From Campylobacter armoricus (lineage in GTDB: Bacteria > Campylobacterota > Campylobacteria > Campylobacterales > Campylobacteraceae), in NCBI RefSeq assembly GCF_013372105.1, contig NZ_CP053825.1:930001-994000 (forward strand): a stretch of 64,000 bases of DNA, given 5' to 3'. How positions within the stretch are numbered: the stretch's first letter is position 1; each line of letters begins with the position of its first letter. The translations under genes and the position numbers were made by a program. This document shows, piece by piece, positions 1-10,750 of the stretch. The notes below the pieces were generated by a model. It had not been told where the DNA came from and ran no database searches. It saw nothing but the letters and a program-made list of their open reading frames with translations.

Positions 1-427
1 TAATACTATGAGTAGTTGATACCGGGAGTCCTTTCTTGGTAGCTACAAAAAGCCAAATTCCTGAACTTAATAATGCTGAAAGCATTACACATACAAACAC
101 CATAGGATTAACACCATCAGGTAAAACCACTATGCCACTTCTTATAGTATTAGTTACTTCACCCCCTGCAAATACAGCACCACTTAACTCAAACACAGCA
201 GCAATAATCAAAGCTTGTTTAATAGTAACTGTTTTCGCACCTACACTAGTGCCAAATGAATTTGCAACATCATTACCACCAACATTAAAAGCCATAAATA
301 TCCCAAACACACTAGCAAGGATAAATAAAATCATGGAATTGTTAGGGATATAATTATAACCCCATACAAAAAAGCACAAAACACTCACGATAAAAATAAA
401 AAATGCAATAGCATTGTCTTTGCTCAA
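1..427 (-). CDS. pit: Inorganic phosphate transporter, PiT family (partial, runs off left edge)
   Basis: This is the N-terminal ~142 codons of a PiT-type phosphate permease, an integral inner-membrane symporter. The start is a TTG (425-427) behind an AAGGAGA ribosome site at about 431-438. Two hydrophobic segments are followed by the family signature FNVGGNDVANSFGTSVGAKT, which contains the GANDVANA-like repeat, and the frame is still open at base 1 with KKGLPVSTTHSI, the second typical PiT motif. The C-terminal half lies outside the window. It is transcribed away from pdxA, and nothing in the visible part looks damaged. Family assignment is firm; the ion coupled to transport cannot be read from the sequence. 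Confidence 0.9.
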   Translation of the reverse strand, partial: MSKDNAIAFFIFIVSVLCFFVWGYNYIPNNSMILFILASVFGIFMAFNVGGNDVANSFGTSVGAKTVTIKQALIIAAVFELSGAVFAGGEVTNTIRSGIVVLPDGVNPMVFVCVMLSALLSSGIWLFVATKKGLPVSTTHSI

Positions 428-462
428 GTATTCTCCTTGGAATTTATTTTGATGAATTAATT

Positions 463-2345
<1,883 letters not shown>

Positions 2346-2392
2346 TTATAAGTTTTTTAGCTATTATACTTTAATTTTTTTAAGGAGAGCTA

Positions 2393-3355
2393 GTGCTTGG
2401 TATAGATATAGGCTCAAACACTCTAAGAGCTGTTTTTATGGATGAATATTTTAATAAATTAAAAAGTGAAGAATTTATCATAGCTACAGCTAAAAATATG
2501 CAAAATGGTTTAATAAGTAATGAAGCGATTCAAAGATTATTTAATGCTTTAAAAATTTTAAGCGAGAAATATAATCTAAGTCAAGCAAAGGCAGTTGCTA
2601 CAGCTGCTTTTAGAAATGCAAAAAACACAGAAGATATTTTTATAAAAATCGAAAAAGAATTCCAACTTAAAATACAAGTTATTGATGCAAAAACCGAAGC
2701 AAAACTAAGCATTTTAGGTATGCAAGAGCGTCTTAAAACTCTTAAACTTTTTAGAAAAAATTTAAGTTATTGTGATTTAGGTGGTGCTTCTTGTGAAATT
2801 TCAAATGATTATTTTAGTAAAAGCTATGATTTTGGTATTATTAGTTTTTATGAAAGAATGAATTTTAAAGCTATAAAGCCAAATGCTTATGTGAATTTTT
2901 TTAAAAAACACCCAAAAAATCTTGCCTACATTAAAGATAAAAAACTAAAAATTCATTTTAGTTCTTATCCAGTGCATTTTAAACAAATTTTTTTCGAAGC
3001 TTTTAATGTAATCAAAGAGGCTAAAAAGAATTTAAAAGGAAAATTTTTTGTATTAAATTCAGGTGTTCCTACTACACTTTGTGCTTACAAACAAAATATA
3101 AAATACAAAGACTACTTAGAAGAAAGTGTAAATGGTAAAATACTAAAGCGAAAAGATTTTTTTAATTTTGCATTAAAAATTTGGAATTTAGAGCAAGAAA
3201 AAGCTAAAATTTATCTTGGAGAAAATAGAAAAAAATACCTCATAGCAGGTTCAATGATACTTTTTGCCTTATTTGATAAACAAAAGTTAATTGTAATTGA
3301 TGATGGTGTTAGAGAAGGCGTGTGTATAGCACATTTTAAAAATATCAAATTTTAA
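2393..3355 (+). CDS. Ppx/GppA family phosphatase
   Basis: This 320-aa protein belongs to the exopolyphosphatase / guanosine pentaphosphate phosphatase family of the actin-like ATPase fold. The fold motifs are visible: GIDIGSNTLRAV at the N-terminus (phosphate 1), VATAAFRNAKN (residues ~65-75) and YCDLGGASCEIS (phosphate 2, ~127-138). The start is a GTG preceded by AAGGAG with 5-base spacing. At 320 aa it is the short form without the extra C-terminal HD-like domains of E. coli Ppx. Whether it acts on polyphosphate or pppGpp cannot be decided here. yqeY follows after 10 bases, so the two are probably co-transcribed. Confidence 0.88.
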   Translation: MLGIDIGSNTLRAVFMDEYFNKLKSEEFIIATAKNMQNGLISNEAIQRLFNALKILSEKYNLSQAKAVATAAFRNAKNTEDIFIKIEKEFQLKIQVIDAKTEAKLSILGMQERLKTLKLFRKNLSYCDLGGASCEISNDYFSKSYDFGIISFYERMNFKAIKPNAYVNFFKKHPKNLAYIKDKKLKIHFSSYPVHFKQIFFEAFNVIKEAKKNLKGKFFVLNSGVPTTLCAYKQNIKYKDYLEESVNGKILKRKDFFNFALKIWNLEQEKAKIYLGENRKKYLIAGSMILFALFDKQKLIVIDDGVREGVCIAHFKNIKF

Positions 3356-3365
3356 AGGAGAAAAA

Positions 3366-3809
3366 ATGAATTTAAAAGATCAAATTTTAGAAGATATAAA
3401 AGAAGCTATGCGTAACAAAGATGATTTTAAAAGAAATACTTTACGAACGCTTAATGCTAGCTTTAAACAAATAGAAGTAGATGAAAGAATTACACTTGAT
3501 GATGAAAGAATTCATAAAATTATTGCAAGTGAAATTAAAAAAAGAAACGAAGCGGCCTTAGCTTTTAACAAAGGCGCAAGAGAAGATTTAGCTCAAAAAG
3601 AACTCCAAGAAGTTGCTATTTTAAGTACATATTTACCAAAACAACTTAGCGATGAGGAATTAGAAAGTGAGCTAAAAAAACTCATAGAAAAACTACAAAT
3701 TAGCTCATTAAAAGAACAAGGTATTTTGATGAAAGAAGCTAAAGCAATTTTTGGAGCAAGTGTTGATGGTAAAAGATTGAATGAAAAGGTAAGAAAGCTT
3801 TTAGCATGA
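3366..3809 (+). CDS. YqeY / GatB-tail domain protein
   Basis: This 147-aa protein has the small helical YqeY domain related to the tRNA-binding tail of the GatB amidotransferase subunit. The family pattern is clear: an N-terminal helix (LKDQILEDIKEAMRNKD) followed by NTLRTLNASFKQIEVDE, IIASEIKKRNEAA, LQEVAILSTYLPKQL and the terminal GKRLNEKVRKLL. It stands alone here, with no gatB nearby. A good ribosome site (AAAGGAG) lies just upstream. It shares an ATGA overlap with the downstream nuclease gene. The exact role of free-standing YqeY proteins is not established. Confidence 0.9.
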   Translation: MNLKDQILEDIKEAMRNKDDFKRNTLRTLNASFKQIEVDERITLDDERIHKIIASEIKKRNEAALAFNKGAREDLAQKELQEVAILSTYLPKQLSDEELESELKKLIEKLQISSLKEQGILMKEAKAIFGASVDGKRLNEKVRKLLA

Positions 3810-4462
3810 AAAAATTTCTAACACTTTGTGCTATAGCTTTAAGCTCTTTTGCTTATACTCAATATGAACTACATCCTAGCTTTAAAGACTACTTTAAAAA
3901 TTGTTCTTTACTTATGGATAAATATTATTATATTAATTGTTATGATTATAATTATAAAGGCACTAAAGCCATAGCTTATAAACTAAAAGCAAGTATTTTA
4001 AATCAAGGACACATCAAAAAACGCCCTAAATTTTCAGAAGATACAAATATACCTAAAAAATACAGAACTTATTGGGAAGATTATCTAAGAAGTGGCTATA
4101 CAAGAGGGCATGTCGTGCCTAATCAATCTATGAATGCAACCCCACAAGCCCAGCTTAGTACTTTTTTAATGAGTAATATCACTCCACAAAAAAAGGATAT
4201 TAACGCTGAAATTTGGAATAAAATCGAACAAAGAGAAAGATATTTAGCAAAGAAAAACAAAGAATTAGAGGTGTTAAATTTGGTTCTTTATGATGAAAAA
4301 CCAAAACGCATAAAAAACAACATTGCAATACCTAGTTTTTATGTAAAAATACTTAAAGCAAAAAACTATGCAGAATGTTATAAAGTCCCAAATAATGATA
4401 ATTTTGCAAGATTTGATAGAAATTATTTCAAAGAAAATTGCAAAAAATATATTAAATTTTAA
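3806..4462 (+). CDS. DNA/RNA non-specific endonuclease, Dns-like, secreted
   Basis: This 218-aa protein has an N-terminal signal peptide (MKKFLTLCAIALSSFAYT) and a beta-beta-alpha-Me nuclease domain. The catalytic block reads YTRGHVVPNQSMNA at about residues 98-111, and the metal-site region is MSNITPQKKDINAEIW at about 122-137. The usual DRGH motif is TRGH here, with catalytic His and Arg kept but Asp replaced by Thr. From memory, length and sequence resemble the Dns nucleases that C. jejuni carries on integrated elements and that reduce natural transformation. Here the gene is coupled (ATGA) to yqeY with no phage genes nearby. It probably acts in the periplasm or outside the cell. Confidence 0.88.
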   Translation: MKKFLTLCAIALSSFAYTQYELHPSFKDYFKNCSLLMDKYYYINCYDYNYKGTKAIAYKLKASILNQGHIKKRPKFSEDTNIPKKYRTYWEDYLRSGYTRGHVVPNQSMNATPQAQLSTFLMSNITPQKKDINAEIWNKIEQRERYLAKKNKELEVLNLVLYDEKPKRIKNNIAIPSFYVKILKAKNYAECYKVPNNDNFARFDRNYFKENCKKYIKF

Positions 4463-4490
4463 CACATTAATTTAAGTTAATTTTTATAAA

Positions 4491-4496
4491 TATAAT
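4491..4496 (+). promoter_or_regulatory. -10 box for the haemagglutinin-type gene
   Basis: A perfect TATAAT follows a T/A-rich stretch (TTTTTATAAA), the usual look of a Campylobacter sigma-70 promoter. It lies 37 bases before the ATG at 4533, and an AAAGGA ribosome site sits at about 4521-4525. No -35 hexamer is evident. Confidence 0.6.
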
Positions 4497-4532
4497 ATTA
4501 ACATATACAAAATTTTTAATAAAGGATTTTTT

Positions 4533-7487
4533 ATGTTAATATTTTCTCCACGGGGGGGGGAATCGAATAATTTTGATTTAATCTCTTCTTGCAAAAAATT
4601 ATCAAAACAAATTCTACTTTCAAATATAGTCGCTTCTTTACTTTTTTCATCTACATTTGCTCTACCTAGTGGAGGTAAATTTACTCATGGAACAACAGGA
4701 ACTATAAACAAACCAAACAACAATACTTTAAATATACATGGTAATGGAACAAACTCTGTCATTCAATGGGGGGGGGGATTTAGTATAGGTAAAGGTGAAA
4801 GTGTAAATTTTAATGGAAACAATAAAAACTACCTAAACATTGCTCATGGAACAAGTAAATCTACTATAGATGGATTATTAAATGCAAATGGTAATAATGT
4901 ATTTTTAATCAATCCTAATGGAGTAATCATTACTAAAAATGGAACCATCAATGCTAATCGCTTTGTAGCTTCTACTTCATCGATGGATAATACAGCTATG
5001 CAAAGATTTGCTAATATGAGTAATTTCGACCAGGGCTTAACCTTTTCTCCAGTATTTAAACCTAACAAATTAGGTAATGTAGTCAATATGGGTAATATTA
5101 ATGCAAATAATGTATTGCTTATAGGCAATAAAGTAGATATACAAGGTGGTAAGCTAGGTAATGCTAGTTCTACTACACATTTAGTAGGAAATAATGTATA
5201 TATAGATGCAGATAGCACTAATTTAAATTCAACTATTAATGTAACAGCTATACAAGGTGGTTACATACAAAGACAAATGAATAAATTTGCTAATGATAAT
5301 TATAATTTTGGAAATAATGTAAATATAAATAAAGTAAATTATACAGATAGTGCTAATACCACTCATAATGGAATTTCTTCTAACTTCAAAAAAGCCCTAA
5401 CTATAGGTAATATGGGAAATGAAAAAGCTAATGCTATAGAATGGTTTTACTTTGCTAAGGGATGGAACGAAGATTTAGGTAATACGCGAAATATTGATGA
5501 GTTTAGATTAGTAGGGAATGTGGATTTTAGCGGAAATGAAGGTAAAAACTATGCTAATTATTGTATAGATGATTTAGGTTGCACTTCTATGATAGTTAGC
5601 CACTCTGATGCTTTTACCAAAACCTTTGATGGACAAGGTTATACTTTAAAAAATATCAATATAGACACAACTTCTTTAGGTAATAGAGCTTATAGAATTG
5701 GTATATTTGGTTATATTCGTGAAGCAACTATTAAAAATATCAATGTAGATTATATGGGTGGTGGGATAAAAGCTGACAATGTTATGGTTGGTGGTTTTGC
5801 TGGTTATGTTGGCAATGGAACTTTTAGCAATATTTCTTTAAATAATATAGGAAATATTATTATCAGTAGTAGCAGTGGTGATGATGGTTGGAGTGGTGGT
5901 TTTGCTGGTAGAATTTTTAGTGGAATCTATACTAATATTTCTTTAAACAATATAGGAAATATTAATAGTAGCTACAACAACTATAATAGTTATATAGGTG
6001 GTTTTGCTGGTCAAACTAGTGGAACTTTTACAAATATTTCTTTAAACAATATAGGAAATATTAGCGGTAACAACTATTATAAAAGTTATACTGGTGGTTT
6101 TGCTGGTAAAGCTGGTGGAACTTATACCAATATTTCTTTAAATCATATTGGCAGTATTAGTAGTAATAGCAACAATGATGATAGTTATGCCGGTGGTTTT
6201 GCGGGTAGTGTTAGTGGAACCTTTAGCAATATTTCTTTAAATAATATAGGAAATATTAGTAGTAGTGTTAGTAACTTAGATGATAGCTCTGCTGGTGGTT
6301 TTGCTGGTAGTGTTGGCAACTCTTCTACCTTCAAAAACATTTATATATTTTTAAATCCAAATATGAGTATAAGTGCAAGTGGTGGTAATCAAAATTATGC
6401 TGGTAAATTCTTTGGTGGTAAATATAACAGCAATATTAATTTTACCTTAGACAATATCCATATCTACCATAAAGATGGAGAATTAACTAATGCAATAGCT
6501 GATGAAGACTACTGGAATGATTTTAATACAAATGGTTATATTAGCAATAAAATAAACATTCACACTTATAATGATAATACCCAAGAAAGTAACTATCAAG
6601 ACTTTTTATCTAAAGCAAATACTATAGAAAAACCTATACTACCATCTAATCCATCTAACCCAACCAATCCTGATGTAATCTTAGGTAATGATGATGTAAT
6701 TAGTGCAAATGATTTAAATACTTGGTTAGGAGAAATTCTTGCAGGTAATTACTGGATAGATATAAATGATCTTAATTCAATCAAAGGAATAAGTGAAGAA
6801 CTAAAACAAAGTATATCTTTCCTAGAAGCCTTATATGGCCAAGAAGGTATGAAAGAAATACTAGAAAGCTTTGGTAATGACTATAAAACTAATTATAAAA
6901 ATTATCAAAAATTTGCTACAAATAAAGCAAATCTTTTAGCCTTTATCAATGATAAATTAAAACCTTTAGTCAAACAATCTAACAAAGCCTTTATAGATTT
7001 AAAAACAGCTCAAGAGCAATTAAAAATAGCCATAGCAAAATACAATGACTATGTTAAAAAAGTCAATGAAAATCCTAGTATAAAAAATGATGCAACTTTA
7101 AATGCTTTAAAAGCTGAAGTAGATAGATTAGATAATCTTAGTAAAGAGCTTTTTGCTAGTATAAATAATAATCAAGAATTATTACAAACTTATCAAAATA
7201 AAACTAGCACTGATTCAAATAATCACTTTAAAATAATAGGTAAATTTGATAATGTAGCTTTACTTATACCTAATTTAGATGAAATAGTAGTTGATGGTAA
7301 TGAAAATGAAGATTATAAAAAAGTATCACGCCAAGTAGCTAATGCTCAAAAACAAACACCTACTTTTGAATATGAAGAAGATGAAAAAGAAGAAGTAGAA
7401 GAAGCTTCTATGAAACAAAGATCAAGAACTTGTATAGTAAGTGATAATTATAAAACTATGAATCCTTGTGTGGTAGAGATTTATTAA
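4533..7487 (+). CDS. Two-partner-secretion exoprotein with haemagglutinin-type TPS domain, phase-variable
   Basis: This 984-aa protein is predicted to be secreted and surface-displayed. An extended N-terminus and signal peptide end near FALPSG (residues 42-47). It is followed by a TPS domain with FLINPNGVIITKNGTINANRF (split: NPNG at 127-130), then six GLUG-type repeats at about residues 420-605 (GGFAG ... NISLNNIGNI). A Pro/Asn linker follows, then a helical, coiled-coil-like region at about 750-905 and an acidic stretch. Two cysteines near the end (967 and 979) recall the C-terminal anchoring loop of HMW1-type adhesins. Two poly-G tracts lie in codons 7-10 and 79-82. As read here both are in frame, so the gene is ON. 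No transporter (TpsB) gene lies in the window. Confidence 0.88.
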   Translation: MLIFSPRGGESNNFDLISSCKKLSKQILLSNIVASLLFSSTFALPSGGKFTHGTTGTINKPNNNTLNIHGNGTNSVIQWGGGFSIGKGESVNFNGNNKNYLNIAHGTSKSTIDGLLNANGNNVFLINPNGVIITKNGTINANRFVASTSSMDNTAMQRFANMSNFDQGLTFSPVFKPNKLGNVVNMGNINANNVLLIGNKVDIQGGKLGNASSTTHLVGNNVYIDADSTNLNSTINVTAIQGGYIQRQMNKFANDNYNFGNNVNINKVNYTDSANTTHNGISSNFKKALTIGNMGNEKANAIEWFYFAKGWNEDLGNTRNIDEFRLVGNVDFSGNEGKNYANYCIDDLGCTSMIVSHSDAFTKTFDGQGYTLKNINIDTTSLGNRAYRIGIFGYIREATIKNINVDYMGGGIKADNVMVGGFAGYVGNGTFSNISLNNIGNIIISSSSGDDGWSGGFAGRIFSGIYTNISLNNIGNINSSYNNYNSYIGGFAGQTSGTFTNISLNNIGNISGNNYYKSYTGGFAGKAGGTYTNISLNHIGSISSNSNNDDSYAGGFAGSVSGTFSNISLNNIGNISSSVSNLDDSSAGGFAGSVGNSSTFKNIYIFLNPNMSISASGGNQNYAGKFFGGKYNSNINFTLDNIHIYHKDGELTNAIADEDYWNDFNTNGYISNKINIHTYNDNTQESNYQDFLSKANTIEKPILPSNPSNPTNPDVILGNDDVISANDLNTWLGEILAGNYWIDINDLNSIKGISEELKQSISFLEALYGQEGMKEILESFGNDYKTNYKNYQKFATNKANLLAFINDKLKPLVKQSNKAFIDLKTAQEQLKIAIAKYNDYVKKVNENPSIKNDATLNALKAEVDRLDNLSKELFASINNNQELLQTYQNKTSTDSNNHFKIIGKFDNVALLIPNLDEIVVDGNENEDYKKVSRQVANAQKQTPTFEYEEDEKEEVEEASMKQRSRTCIVSDNYKTMNPCVVEIY
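4552..4560 (+). repeat. Poly-G tract of 9, codons 7-10 of the exoprotein
   Basis: Nine consecutive G residues follow CCAC near the start of the gene, before the signal peptide. With 9 G the frame is open. One extra G gives a stop after 12 codons (GGA ATC GAA TAA), and one fewer gives a stop after 15 codons. No in-frame ATG follows before codon 151, so a length change should abolish the protein. Confidence 0.93.
4768..4777 (+). repeat. Poly-G tract of 10, codons 79-82 of the exoprotein
   Basis: Ten consecutive G residues encode Trp-Gly-Gly-Gly in the TPS domain. With 10 G the frame is open. With 11 the next codons are ATT TAG, and with 9 they are GAT TTA GTA TAG, so either slip ends translation at 83-84 residues. 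It acts as a second, independent switch in the same gene. Confidence 0.93.
5790..6345 (+). repeat. Six in-frame GLUG-type repeats
   Basis: Repeat units begin with codons for GGFAG at 5790, 5895, 5997, 6093, 6192 and 6294. The spacing is 105, 102, 96, 99 and 102 bases, always a multiple of three. Five units carry the core NISLN(N/H)IG(N/S)I and the sixth is diverged. DNA-level similarity between units is high (GGTGGTTTTGCTGGT and AATATTTCTTTAAA blocks), so copy number could change by recombination without breaking the frame. Confidence 0.88.
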
Positions 7488-7508
7488 GTGCACATTTTGT
7501 GCACTTAA
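7484..7508. terminator. Bidirectional hairpin terminator between the exoprotein gene and dnaK
   Basis: A perfect inverted repeat (TTAAGTGCACA / TGTGCACTTAA, 11-bp stem, TTT loop) contains the exoprotein stop codon and ends 3 bases before the dnaK stop. A/T-rich flanks on both sides suit termination for both converging genes. Confidence 0.8.
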
Positions 7509-7511
7509 ATT

Positions 7512-9383
7512 TTATTCTACTTCTGCATCGATTACATCATCATCTTTTTTCTTTTTATCATTAGCTGCATTTGGTTCATCTTTTTTATACATATTTTCTG
7601 CTAATTTATGAGAAACTTCGCTCAAAGCTTTCATTTTGCTTTCTATTTCTTCTTTAGAAGCATTAACATTTTTCAATGTTTCTTTTAAATCATCAAGTGC
7701 CTTTTGGATGTTTGCCTTATCCTCATCACTTACTTTATCTCCAAGTTCATTTAGTGATTTTTCTACTTGATGCACTAAACCATCAGCTGCATTTCTAGCT
7801 TCAACTGCTTCTTTGCGTTTTCTATCTTCTTCTTTGTGAAGCTCTGCATCTTTTACCATATTATTGATTTCTTCTTCACTTAAACCACTTGAACCTGTTA
7901 TTTTAATCTCTTGTGCTTTTCCTGTAGCTTTATCTTTAGCACTAACTGTTAAAATACCATTTGCATCTATATCAAAAGTAACTTCGATTTGTGGCATACC
8001 ACGAGGTGCTGGTGGAATTCCTTCAAGATTAAAATTACCCAAAGATTTATTATCTCTACTAAATTCTCTTTCGCCTTGTAAAACATTAATAGTAACTGCA
8101 CTTTGATTGTCTTCTGCGGTTGAAAAAACTTGTTCTTTTTTAGTTGGTATGGTTGTGCCTTTTTCTATAATTTTAGTCATAACTCCACCTAAAGTTTCAA
8201 TACCCAAAGAAAGTGGAGTAACATCAAGTAAAAGCACATCTTTTACATCACCTTTAAGAACAGCACCTTGAATAGCCGCACCAATTGCTACAACTTCATC
8301 AGGATTTACTGATTTATTTAAATCTTTTCCAAAAGCCTTTTTAACTTCTTCTTGAACTAAAGGAACACGAGTTGAACCACCTACCATAACAATTTCTTTT
8401 ATTTCACTCTTATCAAGCCCAGCATCTTTTACAACTTCATTGATTTTATTAATAGTTTCAGCCACTAAAGAATCAATCATACCTTCAAATTTAGCTCTAG
8501 TTAGTTTTTTAACTAAATGTTTTGGACCACTTGCATCAGCTGTAATAAATGGTAAATTAATTTCAGTTTCATTTGCTGAACTTAATTCTTTTTTGGCATT
8601 TTCTGCAGCTTCTTTTAATCTTTGTAAAGCCATTACATCATTTTTAAGATCAATACCTGTTTCGTTTTTAAATTCACTTGCCAAAAAGTCAATTAATTTA
8701 TTATCAAAATCATCACCGCCTAAGAATGCATTACCACCAGTTGCTAAAACTTCAACAACATTATCACCTGTTTCAAGCACAGTAACATCAAATGTACCAC
8801 CACCTAAATCATAAACTACTATTTTTTCACTTTCTTTTTTATCAAGTCCATAAGCTAAAGCTGCTGCTGTTGGTTCATTTATAATTCTAAGTACATTAAG
8901 TCCTGCAATTTGTCCTGCTTCTTTTGTTGCTTTTCTTTGAGCATCATTAAAATATGCAGGAACGGTAATAACCGCATCTACTACTTCTTCGCCTAAAAAA
9001 GCTTCTGCGTCTTCTTTTAACTTTACTAAAACTTTAGCTGAAATTTCTTGCGGAGTATAAATTTTACCTGCTATTTCAATCGCACAAGCACCATTTCTTT
9101 CTGTGATATGATACGGAAGACGATTTTTAGCTTCTTTTGCTGCATCTTCATTAATCATTAAACCCATAATTCTTTTAATAGAATAAATAGTTTTTTCAGG
9201 ATTAGTAACTGCTTGACGCTTAGCACTATCACCTACTAATACCTCACCTTTATCTGTAAAAGCAACTACCGAAGGAGTAGTGTTTTTACCCTCTTTGTTT
9301 GGGATTACTTTACTCTCACCTCTTTCATACACACTCACACATGAGTTTGTTGTTCCTAAATCTATACCTATAACTTTTGCCAT
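7512..9383 (-). CDS. dnaK: Molecular chaperone DnaK (Hsp70)
   Basis: ATP-dependent cytoplasmic chaperone working with GrpE and DnaJ. The 623-aa protein starts [20 protein letters not shown] and contains the three Hsp70 signatures: [23 protein letters not shown] (~195-210) and [14 protein letters not shown] (~335-348). A substrate-binding domain with [11 protein letters not shown] follows, then a helical lid, and the typical acidic tail [10 protein letters not shown]. Length is normal. It is the last gene of hrcA-grpE-dnaK, 22 bases after grpE, so it should be controlled by the CIRCE operator upstream of hrcA. Confidence 0.99.
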   Translation of the reverse strand: MAKVIGIDLGTTNSCVSVYERGESKVIPNKEGKNTTPSVVAFTDKGEVLVGDSAKRQAVTNPEKTIYSIKRIMGLMINEDAAKEAKNRLPYHITERNGACAIEIAGKIYTPQEISAKVLVKLKEDAEAFLGEEVVDAVITVPAYFNDAQRKATKEAGQIAGLNVLRIINEPTAAALAYGLDKKESEKIVVYDLGGGTFDVTVLETGDNVVEVLATGGNAFLGGDDFDNKLIDFLASEFKNETGIDLKNDVMALQRLKEAAENAKKELSSANETEINLPFITADASGPKHLVKKLTRAKFEGMIDSLVAETINKINEVVKDAGLDKSEIKEIVMVGGSTRVPLVQEEVKKAFGKDLNKSVNPDEVVAIGAAIQGAVLKGDVKDVLLLDVTPLSLGIETLGGVMTKIIEKGTTIPTKKEQVFSTAEDNQSAVTINVLQGEREFSRDNKSLGNFNLEGIPPAPRGMPQIEVTFDIDANGILTVSAKDKATGKAQEIKITGSSGLSEEEINNMVKDAELHKEEDRKRKEAVEARNAADGLVHQVEKSLNELGDKVSDEDKANIQKALDDLKETLKNVNASKEEIESKMKALSEVSHKLAENMYKKDEPNAANDKKKKDDDVIDAEVE

Positions 9384-9405
9384 TTTTTATCCTTTTTATT
9401 AAATT

Positions 9406-9915
9406 TTATTTTGCAACACTAACTTTAGCTGATCTTATCACTCTATCATTCATTATATAACCCTTTTGTAAAAGTTGAACAATATGACCGCTTTCATGAT
9501 CAGCACTTTCTACATGAAACATCGCCTCATGCAGATTTGGATCAAACTCACCATTTGCATCTATCACTTTGACCATATGCTTTTCAAGCTTTTTCAAAAG
9601 CAAATCCAGAGTATTTTGAACTCCTTCTTTAATTTTTAAACTTAGCTCATCGTTAGCTTCTACATTGATAGCTGCTTCAAGTGCATCAACTACATCAAGC
9701 AAATCCTTAGCAAAACTTTCATTTGCATATATAGTTGCTGAAATTTTCTCTTTTTCCATTCTTTTTTTAATATTTTCAAATTCAGCATTTGCTCTTAAAT
9801 AAGTATCTTTCAACTCATTATAATCTGCTTGAAGTTTTTCTAATTCATCATTTTGATTTTCTGAATTTTCCAATGCTTCCCCTAGCATTTCTTCTTTTTG
9901 CTTTTCTTCGCTCAT
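9406..9915 (-). CDS. grpE: Nucleotide exchange factor GrpE
   Basis: GrpE dimers open the nucleotide site of DnaK to release ADP. The 169-aa protein has a long charged N-terminal coiled coil ([34 protein letters not shown], split here as a description of residues ~24-57). It ends in the small beta domain, with [33 protein letters not shown] reduced to the recognisable [18 protein letters not shown] tail. The start overlaps the hrcA stop by 4 bases, coupling the two genes. Size and pattern are typical. Confidence 0.98.
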   Translation of the reverse strand: MSEEKQKEEMLGEALENSENQNDELEKLQADYNELKDTYLRANAEFENIKKRMEKEKISATIYANESFAKDLLDVVDALEAAINVEANDELSLKIKEGVQNTLDLLLKKLEKHMVKVIDANGEFDPNLHEAMFHVESADHESGHIVQLLQKGYIMNDRVIRSAKVSVAK

Positions 9916-10694
9916 GCAGCCTCCTTTATAATATTTAACATTGTTTTAAAGTCAGAATACACACTTCCTGCAAAAATAGCTTTTGCTTCTTTACCTAAAA
10001 ATGTGCTCTTAAGCTTTAACCCCATAAAGCCTTCTTCAAATAAGGGTTCAAATTGTAATTTACCATCAAAGTAAAACCCAATTTTTGGAGATAAAAGCTT
10101 AGCAAATTCATCATTTTGATAAATTTGATAAGCTTTACTCTCATTATATCTATAATAAATCATAGATTGTTTTAGCATAGCTATTTTTTCTAACAATTCT
10201 TTAAACTCAACCCTAAATGCTAAATTTTCAATACTTTTTAAGTCAAGCCCTATAAGTCTTTTTAAAAAAATCAAACTATCTTGATTAAATTTTAATACAA
10301 TCTCATTTTGTCCAAAATCAAGTATAATAAATTTATCATTTACTTTAGTAATATCATGCAAAATAAGCTCATCACCACCATAAATCAATGTATAAATTTC
10401 AAATTTATCTAACAAAAACTCCAATAAAGCAAGATCTTTTATAATAAGCTCTTCTTCACAAAGTTGCTCTTGCCAATAAGCTTTCATGGCATTAATGGTA
10501 GGTATGCGCCCACTACTAATATGAAGTTGCGTTATGACACCTTCATCACTTAATTTTTTAAAATAAACTCTTATAGTAGAAGCTGGTATGCTAACCTTAT
10601 GATTTAATTCATTAGAACCTACTGGATTGTTACCATTTAGATAAGTTTCTATAATAGTTCTTAAAATTAAATCTTTTTTATTATAAGACTTCAC
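9912..10694 (-). CDS. hrcA: Heat-shock repressor HrcA
   Basis: HrcA binds the CIRCE operator and represses chaperone genes when protein folding is normal. The 260-aa protein has an N-terminal winged helix: [14 protein letters not shown], then [31 protein letters not shown] in part, with the recognition helix around residues 35-52, and HISSGRIPT. The C-terminal effector domain is shorter than in Bacillus HrcA (about 340 aa), as is usual in this lineage. It is the first gene of hrcA-grpE-dnaK. A CIRCE element lies 22 bases upstream of its start, indicating autoregulation. Confidence 0.95.
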   Translation of the reverse strand: MKSYNKKDLILRTIIETYLNGNNPVGSNELNHKVSIPASTIRVYFKKLSDEGVITQLHISSGRIPTINAMKAYWQEQLCEEELIIKDLALLEFLLDKFEIYTLIYGGDELILHDITKVNDKFIILDFGQNEIVLKFNQDSLIFLKRLIGLDLKSIENLAFRVEFKELLEKIAMLKQSMIYYRYNESKAYQIYQNDEFAKLLSPKIGFYFDGKLQFEPLFEEGFMGLKLKSTFLGKEAKAIFAGSVYSDFKTMLNIIKEAA

Positions 10695-10715
10695 TATAAT
10701 AACCTTAAAAAATTA

Positions 10716-10748
10716 TTTTCAGCACTCATTGTTTTCAAGTGCTGAAAA
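10716..10748. promoter_or_regulatory. CIRCE operator (HrcA binding site)
   Basis: An 11-bp perfect inverted repeat, TTTTCAGCACT ... AGTGCTGAAAA, encloses the CIRCE core. Compared with the consensus TTAGCACTC-N9-GAGTGCTAA, this copy reads TCAGCACTC-N9-AAGTGCTGA, with the exact 9-base spacer. It begins 2 bases downstream of the -10 box, over the likely transcription start, so bound HrcA would block RNA polymerase directly. Confidence 0.92.
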
Positions 10749-10750
10749 GT

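Noticed and set aside
36-353. Plus-strand open frame of 105 codons
   Set aside because: It is antisense to the PiT phosphate permease, whose conserved motifs are clear on the minus strand.
4844-5218. Minus-strand frame of 124 codons inside the exoprotein gene
   Set aside because: It opposes the TPS domain coding frame, has no ribosome site and looks like a mirror of low-complexity sequence.
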